DNA of 64,000 bases, from positions 18,086,615 through 18,150,614 of the forward strand of contig CM067546.1 in NCBI GenBank assembly GCA_034509755.1, written 5' to 3'. The stretch is from Anisodus tanguticus (Eukaryota > Streptophyta > Magnoliopsida > Solanales > Solanaceae). The position numbers were made by a program, and so were the translations under genes. The notes under the pieces were generated by a model. It made no database searches, was not told the DNA's origin, and saw nothing but the letters and a program-made list of their open reading frames with translations. Shown one piece after another: positions 57,407 to 64,000 of this stretch. Numbering within the stretch: the first letter of the stretch is position 1; every line of letters begins with the position of its first letter.

Positions 57407-60400
57407 CAAGAGAAGACCTTGAGTTTCGAGCAAGTTTTAGCTCAAGTCAAATTTTTGGGTCTTGTTTTTGTCCGTCTGATTCCGGTTTGGGTGAAAGGTT
57501 TTTCGATGACACGTGTCGCCCCCGTCACTGCTCGGAAAAAAAGGCAATCTTCTTTCTCATTTAAGTTTCCATTTAGAGATTGTTGCTTACAAATGTGTTC
57601 ATTGTTTCCATGTTCAGTTTTCTACTCATCTTAAATTACCACAAGTTTAGTTTTGTGCATTAAGTATATTCAGGCATTTATTTTTAGCACTTTGGATGTT
57701 GCTTCATGTTTTCAGTTGTTATAAGTAGTCGATGGTTTTGTTTCGAGGCATGAACCTAGTAGTTCTCCTTGTTTTCAATTTATCTTATTCTTCAAATGAT
57801 ATAAAACACCTCCTTCCCAGCAGGTTTGTTTAGGTTCAACATGGTAAGGATTTGTTTGCGATTATATGTTTCATCTGTGTTACTGTCTGAGATTAGCTGG
57901 ACACTGTAGATAGTTTAGAGGGGAGAAAAGAGGTGTTCTTATGAACATATGAGGTAGAAGATTAGCATCTCATGTGGTTTAACCCTGTCTTGTTTCACAT
58001 TTGGTCCAAAGACTTAGTTCAATACTCCCTCCCTACCCTTTAAGGCTATTAGCTCTTTATGACTCTTGTGTGATCCTACTCTCATGCCCCCCCCCCTTTT
58101 GGTGTTCTCTTTTATGGATAAGAGCATAATCTTTGTTTAGTTTGAGTTGTGAAAGCAAGAATGGTTTTTCCTGGGTTATTGAAGGAAGATTTACCTTATT
58201 AAGACAACTATGCTTTGAGCTTTGGGGATCAGTAATACTCTAAGGTTAAATCTCACTGTTGGCATGATTGTTAGGATGCTTTAGCCCTAGATTTTACTAA
58301 GCATAAGCTGATAGTTTGAAAGGGTTAAAGTTAAAGGTCATTGAATGAATAGCATGAAAGAAATCCATTAGTTCACCAGTTCTGCAATCTTTCTGCCTCT
58401 GTTTAGAATTCCTATGTCATGTATGAAGCCTTATTCTGTTTGGCATGTTGCACCAATACTTGACATATTCTTTCTGGACTATTGAAGTCCACAATCCTTG
58501 CCTAAGTGTAGAATTAGCTTCAGTAATTAATGATATTTCAATCAAGTATGCAAACTTCTAAAATAAGAAAGAAGGGGGTTGGAAACACTGGTTGAACTAG
58601 GATTTTGTTTGAGTATGGAACTTGTAAGGTCTTGTTTGAGTACAATAGTGTGTCACGATAGCATAATAGGTGTATTGTTTGTCTTTTTTCCTCATTTCTT
58701 CTAAATGTTCAGATGCTCTCTGTTGTGATTTTGAATGAGAATAATAACAAGCCAATGATCTTTGGCCTTTTAACTAACTCAACTTGCCCCTCTGATCTGT
58801 TACTCTGTTAAAACCCCTTTTAGTAAAGTTCTTGAGAAGTATGCACTTTCAAACCATGAAATGATCCTGCTTCAACTGTTGGTGTTTCTTTGACCTTTGC
58901 TTGTATGTTTTCTGAAGACTGAATCTAAATTTTAAGTGATAATTTAAGCTGTCTAGAACCAATTAGTTTATCATAGTAGAGTTTTGCTCAACTTTCATTG
59001 CGAAACTCTTCCCTCTTTCAACAGATTTAACATTACCTCTGGTTGTGAGTTGTTGGCTGTTAAAATATGCTTGACTAGTTAGATGTGGAATTTGTTCTTC
59101 ATAATCCCTTTGTCTGGCATAATATAATGTTTTAATTAATGTTCTTATATCAAGACAAATTTCTAGATCCTCAACTTCAAATGATAATTTTGGTGTTGTT
59201 TTAATTTAGGATTTCTGGATACTCTGGAATATATATTGTGAACCTGGGTGGCCAGTTGGCCATTCTTAAGGATTTGATCCTGATATTTCCTTGTTATATT
59301 AGCCTAACTTGAAACTAGTTATGATCATTGTTCAATAAGTAAATGCCTTAAATTTCATGTGGTGCCATTCTGTTAAACTGTTTGCTTCTGCATACTCTTC
59401 CTTCACCACACTTCTTTTATATGAATTGGGGGGTTTCAAATTTCAAACTCCTTTGAGGTGCTTCTATGGATTTCTGCTGCATTGGAAGGATTTGTACTGA
59501 TGATGTTGCTCCATTTTGTGCCACTACTATATTTGAGTTGCTGCCATATGTTGCTGCTACTTGCTATTGGCAACCAGAATGTTTCACTTAGCTACAGCCT
59601 TGTGATGGTTTATTTGGTATTTTTAGCCCATTTTGATTGCCTTTCTGAAGGAGTGTTGTTGTTTTGATGCACCTGTGAATTCTTGTTGTGTTGTCATTTG
59701 AGCTATAATTCTGCTAATTTGAGGCATTTCAAGTTGGACAAAAAATAAAGGTTGCTTTGTCTGATTGGTGTACGGTAGCATATTAACCCTGGTAGTTGTT
59801 GATCTCTGGGCAAACTTGAGTTGAGTTGTTTATTGGGTTTTAATCAGTTTTGAGGCCAACTGTTGTTCTGTTTTGGGGCAAGTACATGTGGGTTTTTTAG
59901 GCCATATGTTGTTGCTATACTGGGATGAGCATTTTGCTACACTTTGCCAGATAGTGGGCTATTTTCTTGAGGCATTGTTGGTAAAAAAAAGAGTAGTTGT
60001 TGCACTTGTAGTTGTAACATTGTGATGCTCCATTAGCAGTTTGATTCGGTTCTAAAAGGAATGAACAGAGACTACATTGATGGAAGTTTCTCCTATATTT
60101 GTACTCTATTGTTGTTTTGAAAAGGAACAATGGCTGCACTTTGGTGGTTTGGTTTCGAGCTGCTACACTTGAGACTTTACAACTATTGTTATGTTTGGTT
60201 TGATGTTGCTATATTTTGGCCAAAAGGCTGTTGCATTTCTGAGATGAAATACTACTGCACTTCTGTTATTTGCTAGTGCATTTTGGCCAGTTGGGTTGCT
60301 ATATTATAGCATGTGATTGCTATCCCTTTTTGCAAATGGTTGCTGCCTTTAAGGAGCTGAAAAATGCTACACTTTGGGATAAATATGTCTGCTTCTCTGT

Positions 60401-61663
60401 TGCTATTTCTTGTGTCACTTTACTTCTACATGTTGCTGCATATTTTACAGATTCGGGTGAATCATTTGCTGTGATTTTTTAGCCAAACTACTGCTATGTT
60501 TCTTGGCTGAACACTGGTGCTTTAAGGCTATTTTAAAATAGTTGTTGTGCGTTTCATATTCTACTGATTTGAACAAATACTACACTTGGGCCAATGAAAA
60601 TGATTTTGAGGCCATGCCACTCCCGGAAAGGTTGTCTTTCAGATTAGGCATTTCAGTTAAAGGCAATGATGATATGTAAAATCACAAGATAGGAATTGAC
60701 GAGCGCATGGCTATGAACTAGTAAAGCTTACAAGCAACCAGTAATCGTGACCACGAGCTGGTATGGCTGATAAGCAACTAGCATTCGCTGCCACGTCTCG
60801 ACTCGATTTCTAGTCCATAGTCAAAACATAAGTCTGAGCCTTCATATTTAAAATTCTCGAATGTTTTGATACGAGTCCGAAGAAAATTATTGTTATGTTT
60901 ATAAAACGTCACACCAAAGGGTGGCGTATTATTTACTATGTTTCTTTTCTTTGTGCGAGGAATACACGAAAGCGGGTTCATGGGAGCAAAGGATTAAGAA
61001 GAAGTAGAGCTGAAACAGATACTTGGAGCATTGGAGCTTTGGATGAAAAATTGGAGAAAAGCGAGACCTCAACTAAAGGTCCAAGAAGGCTAGGAGATAG
61101 ATCTATTATTGTCCTTTATCCCCTTACCTCTCTCCCTCTGTCCTTTTCTTTATTTATTATGACATGTATTGTATTATTTATTGTAGATATTGAAACCCGT
61201 ATAAGTTAGAACTTAGGATTTAGCCGAAAAATAAGGATTGTATTTTATTGTTAAAAATAAATAAAAGTGAAAATGTTTTCGTTCCAATGCTTATTTTAGG
61301 CCAGGCCCACTTAAATAAATCTAAACAAAGGAAGATTTAATTAAAGCCCAAGTTTGGGAAGAGTTCTAAGGATATGGTTGACCTTCAAAAAATAGTATAT
61401 TAAAGATTTCAAAATAAAAAATGATATGCTATGACTTCTATTTTTTTACAAGAATTTAAACACTATTTTCAGCAATTAATCGCAATAAAACATGCTATGA
61501 AATTTTAAGGTCAACCGTATTCTATGGATCCTTAATACCGTGGTGTCTAACACCTTCTTCGGGGGATCACCATAACCCTTACCTCGTACTATAGTTTAGA
61601 TAGGATTTTTCAAATGTTTTGAATAAACCCTTTCACTTGATTTTCCTAATTTACCTATAAATT
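57407..61663 (+). mobile_element. Downstream part of a long Ogre/Tat-type LTR
   Basis: Continuation of the block interrupted at 44913. There is no coding domain in 4.3 kb. The end reads TTACCTATAAATTA directly before GGTGGCGGCTCT, a form of the Ogre-type primer site. LTRs of about 5 kb are known for Ogre elements. If the TATA at 44790 is the promoter, the R/U5 part would be unusually long. ORFs at 57419-57634, 59458-59667 and 60895-61209 have no recognisable product. The alternative is intron-like host sequence. Confidence 0.45.
59470..60570 (+). repeat. Scattered GCT(A/G)CACTTTGG-type words
   Basis: Short words such as TGCTACACTTTG, TGCTGC, GCTATATTTTGGCC and GTGCATTTTGGCC recur at irregular 30-80-base spacing (for example 59933, 60162, 60208, 60280, 60367). 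This looks like an old, degraded short tandem array within the LTR. Confidence 0.45.
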
Positions 61664-61676
61664 AGGTGGCGGCTCT
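61664..61676 (+). other. Possible Ogre/Tat-type primer-binding site
   Basis: GGTGGCGGCTCTA matches the first nine or so bases of the TGGCGACTC-type site (tRNA-Arg) used by Ogre elements, with one change. The following bases do not match, so the call is tentative. Confidence 0.45.
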
Positions 61677-62156
61677 AAACACATTATCCAATTTAGGGCA
61701 CAATTCTAATTCTTAGTAGCTCTTTGCACGCTAACTTGTATAAAAAGCGAACTGTAACATACCTTACACACACATGGCACACAATTAACTCAAGGAAGGT
61801 TATTTTCTTTCTTTTGTTGAGCATGCTTTTGATTCAAAACACAGAGAATTTCTCATTATCGTGTTTCACTAACCCGAGTACCTAGCATTCGTCTGGCTTT
61901 GGGACCTTGGTTTCCTAAAACAATCTAATACCTGGCTCAAAGGCTCCCCCCTCGGGAAAGAACTGAGGCCATAAGAAAACCCAAGGAGGCGAGTGATGTA
62001 TGCAACTAATGAGGGACTTAAAGAAGTTACAAAAGAAAATAAAAGAACAAAAATCTTTTTGGAATTTTCACTTCTCTTTTTTTTTCTAAGACTCAAAACT
62101 ACTGAAAAAATTCTAAGGCATATTAATCATCATCCCTAACCTCAAAAAGTTTTACA
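61677..62156. other. Leader region without genes
   Basis: AT-rich, no domain. TATAAAAAGCGAACTGTAAC near 61740 and a run of T at 62077-62085 are the only notable features. Confidence 0.4.
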
Positions 62157-63581
62157 TTACAAGGGGCATATTTCCCACCCCACACTTAAAATATGTAGAG
62201 CGCTCAATGCATCTATAATCAATTTAAAAGCAAGGTAAAGTAAGAAATACTCCCTAGGGCCCACTAAGACATAGTCATTCTCCTCAATGTCCTCGTCGTC
62301 CTCTGGCTCGGACCTCTCTTTCTCTATATCATTATCAGGGTCACCTTGCGGCTGCGACTCCACTTCCTCCCTGGCCTCTGAGTCAACTTGTATCAAAACC
62401 ATTGTGCAGAAATCCTCATTCTCAGGAAGACGGGCATCCTCACCAAGCAACACCCTGGAGCATATGGTATGTGGTGCCTCGGCATAGACACTAAAATAAT
62501 CAAGCTTGAAGTGCTCTCCCTAAATCACCAGCATTTTGTGCATTTGTGTGAGCAGGGTAGACTGGCCCGAACGTTCTTCAGAGGGGGTGAGGTTGTTCTT
62601 TACTAATTGTCCCGGTGCCAAGACTTTCGAAATATCAATCATATTATCCAGTGGTTCAAGGACCCATCCAGCGGGTGCTTCACATCGAGGTGCAACCTCA
62701 CTATGAACATAGTCAGAGTATTGCCATAACTCAACCTTTTAGTCTTGCACTCCCTTACCCACTTAATTTCTTTCATCATCCAGTAACCAATGTTAACGGA
62801 CATCCCTTTCATCAAGAAATATATTATGCAAACTCGCACCTTACTCACACTTGAGAAGTGATCCAAAGGCATGATCCTATAATTCAACAATCGCCTATAA
62901 TTCAACAATCGCAGCTACGCGCGCGCCTCCCTGCAGAAATTACTCATCTTCAAACTTTTTTCCTTCGGTACTTGTCATCATAGTGAGCCCATGTAGCCTT
63001 CGAGTCAGGACCACATAAAGTTTCGCTTATAGCCTTGTAGTCGGGCTTCGCGATAAACTCATTAAATGATGCAATAGGATGATCGGGCACCCCTAAAATG
63101 TCACACAACGTGGAGGGATGGAAAGGAACATTCTCCTCCCAAATGTATATGGGAGGATATTTATCTTCCATTAGAAATTGAGGTATACCTGCATACAATT
63201 CCAAGAAAAAATCAACGTTCACCAGTCCTGGCTTGTAAAAGACAGACTTCTAACCCATGGCGATAATCTGATTGTAGATATTTCTGAAATTTCGCTTCAA
63301 AGGTACCGAATTCACAGCTCGCTCATGTATATAGCCCTTGGACAGATTAATTTTTTCATACCACTCCTCACATAACCAGCAATGTCAAAGAGTGGCCGAG
63401 GCATTATAGAAGCAATTCGAGGTACGGGGACAGTTGGGTTTATGCCCGCCCCGATTTTTGAAGACTGTTTCTTCTTCGGAGGATTTTTAGCGCACCATTT
63501 TTTGGTGCCCTGAGATAAGGATGTCGCAACTTCCTTTCCTTTAGTTTTTGGGATCACCATATTGCCTGCAACCAATATCAT
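62157..63581 (-). pseudogene. Broken ORF of plant Transposase_32 type, antisense to the LTR
   Basis: In order on the minus strand: a Lys-rich start (PKTKGKEVATSLSQGTKKWC, 63560), NVDFFLELYAGIPQF and VPFHPSTLCDILGVPDHP (63220-63080), then, in another frame, NYRIMPLDHFSSVSKVRVCI and WMMKEIKWVRECKTKRLSYG (62900-62730). A last piece is Asp/Glu-rich (RSEPEDDEDIEENDYVLVG, 62320). This is the layout of the plant-only domain annotated as 'putative plant transposon protein' (Transposase_32), found as an extra ORF in large gypsy elements: a grip-like segment with a conserved F..L..P motif, then NYRIMP..S.V...R. Its function is unknown. At least two frameshifts and several stops are present. Confidence 0.65.
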
Positions 63582-64000
63582 TCAAAAAAATTAAGTATTT
63601 CCAATTCACAAAAAGGGTCGTGAAACGACCCCACGCTTATTTCACATTACCTATTTTTATTTGTTTGAACTCCTTGACCTTTTATCTCGGGGCACATTTA
63701 GGCTAATCTATGGTTGCATCAACCACACACTTACTACAAACTATGGTGCAAAAACATAAAACAAAGAAGTTATCTACTCTATGTTAATCCTAAGAAAGCA
63801 ATAAAATATCATGTTGTAAGACTTAGGGCGTTTTCAACTTGTTGTCAAAATTTCTCTCAACCATTGTGTGTTTTTGGATGCCCAAGGGTTTCTATACAGG
63901 TTTACGGTTCTATTGCTACTCAAAACATCACATTTTTTTGCAAAACCTTGATTCATGCAATTTATCAAACACCTTGGGGCATAGAATCCCCCTTTTATTT
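63582..64000. other. Right edge, nothing recognised
   Basis: AT-rich sequence without a domain, repeat or RNA gene. It may be upstream DNA or an intron of the antisense ORF, or further retroelement interior. Confidence 0.3.

Noticed and set aside
57407..61663. Intron-rich host gene downstream of the TATA at 44790
   Set aside because: No exon-like coding block with a recognised domain in 4.3 kb, and the end matches an LTR terminus plus primer-site pattern. Not fully excluded.
1..64000. tRNA, rRNA or other structural RNA genes
   Set aside because: I looked for cloverleaf A/B-box words and rRNA-like blocks on both strands by eye. The only tRNA-like matches are the short primer-binding sites of retroelements.

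Overview
This is plant nuclear DNA made almost entirely of nested, decayed transposable elements. I see no intact host gene, no tRNA or rRNA gene, and no complete open element. The sequence is AT-rich. The coding remnants are all of plant types: chromovirus (Tekay/Del-like) and Tat/Ogre-like Ty3/gypsy retrotransposons, a MuDR-like (MULE) transposase, a BED-finger hAT transposase, and a plant-only 'Transposase_32'-type ORF. The style of the LTRs resembles what I know from Solanaceae heterochromatin, but that family assignment is only an impression.

Layout. 1-2935: long LTR (minus) running off the left edge; its end splits a MULE transposase remnant (2936-4257), which a second, plus-oriented LTR element interrupts at 4258. 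4258-9863: LTR-derived tract with diverged tandem repeats, ending at an initiator-Met-type primer site (9869). 9880-13749: decayed gag-pol, then polypurine tract and LTR head. 14031-14930: unassigned, with an (AT)n microsatellite. 14931-15514: an LTR tail. 15515-18103: LTR, primer site and gag start of a Tat-type element (G). Its gag stops at 18103 and resumes at 40928.

The 22.8 kb in between is a Russian-doll insertion with target-site duplications (TSDs). Element B (18104-40922, TSD AGAAT/TGAAT) has three partial or whole copies of one LTR. Inside it sits element C (21100-34170, TSD AATGC/AATAC), a gutted non-autonomous gypsy element. Inside C sits element D (23023-31483, TSD CATAT on both sides), a Tekay-like chromovirus with the best-preserved gag-pol of the window but many stops. 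D is aberrant: both outer termini are the 3' (U5) end of its LTR, in opposite orientations, and one side forms a ~270-bp-armed palindrome.

41131-about 43950 is repeat-like non-coding DNA. From about 43950 to 61663 there appears to be a very long Ogre/Tat-type LTR (plus), split at 44914-57401 by element E, a complete-length but dead Tat-type retrotransposon on the minus strand (TSD GAAAC on both sides). E in turn carries a 2.77-kb hAT transposon (48652-51416) in its RNase H coding region. 62157-63581 is a broken antisense ORF of the plant Transposase_32 type, lying just inside the possible primer site at about 61665.

Nothing here looks able to move by itself: catalytic residues are lost (MULE DGT to NGT, D protease DSG/DTG to DLG, E reverse transcriptase YIDD to YIDY) and frames are broken. 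The value of the window is stratigraphic. The order of insertions can be read from coding frames that rejoin exactly across each insert.
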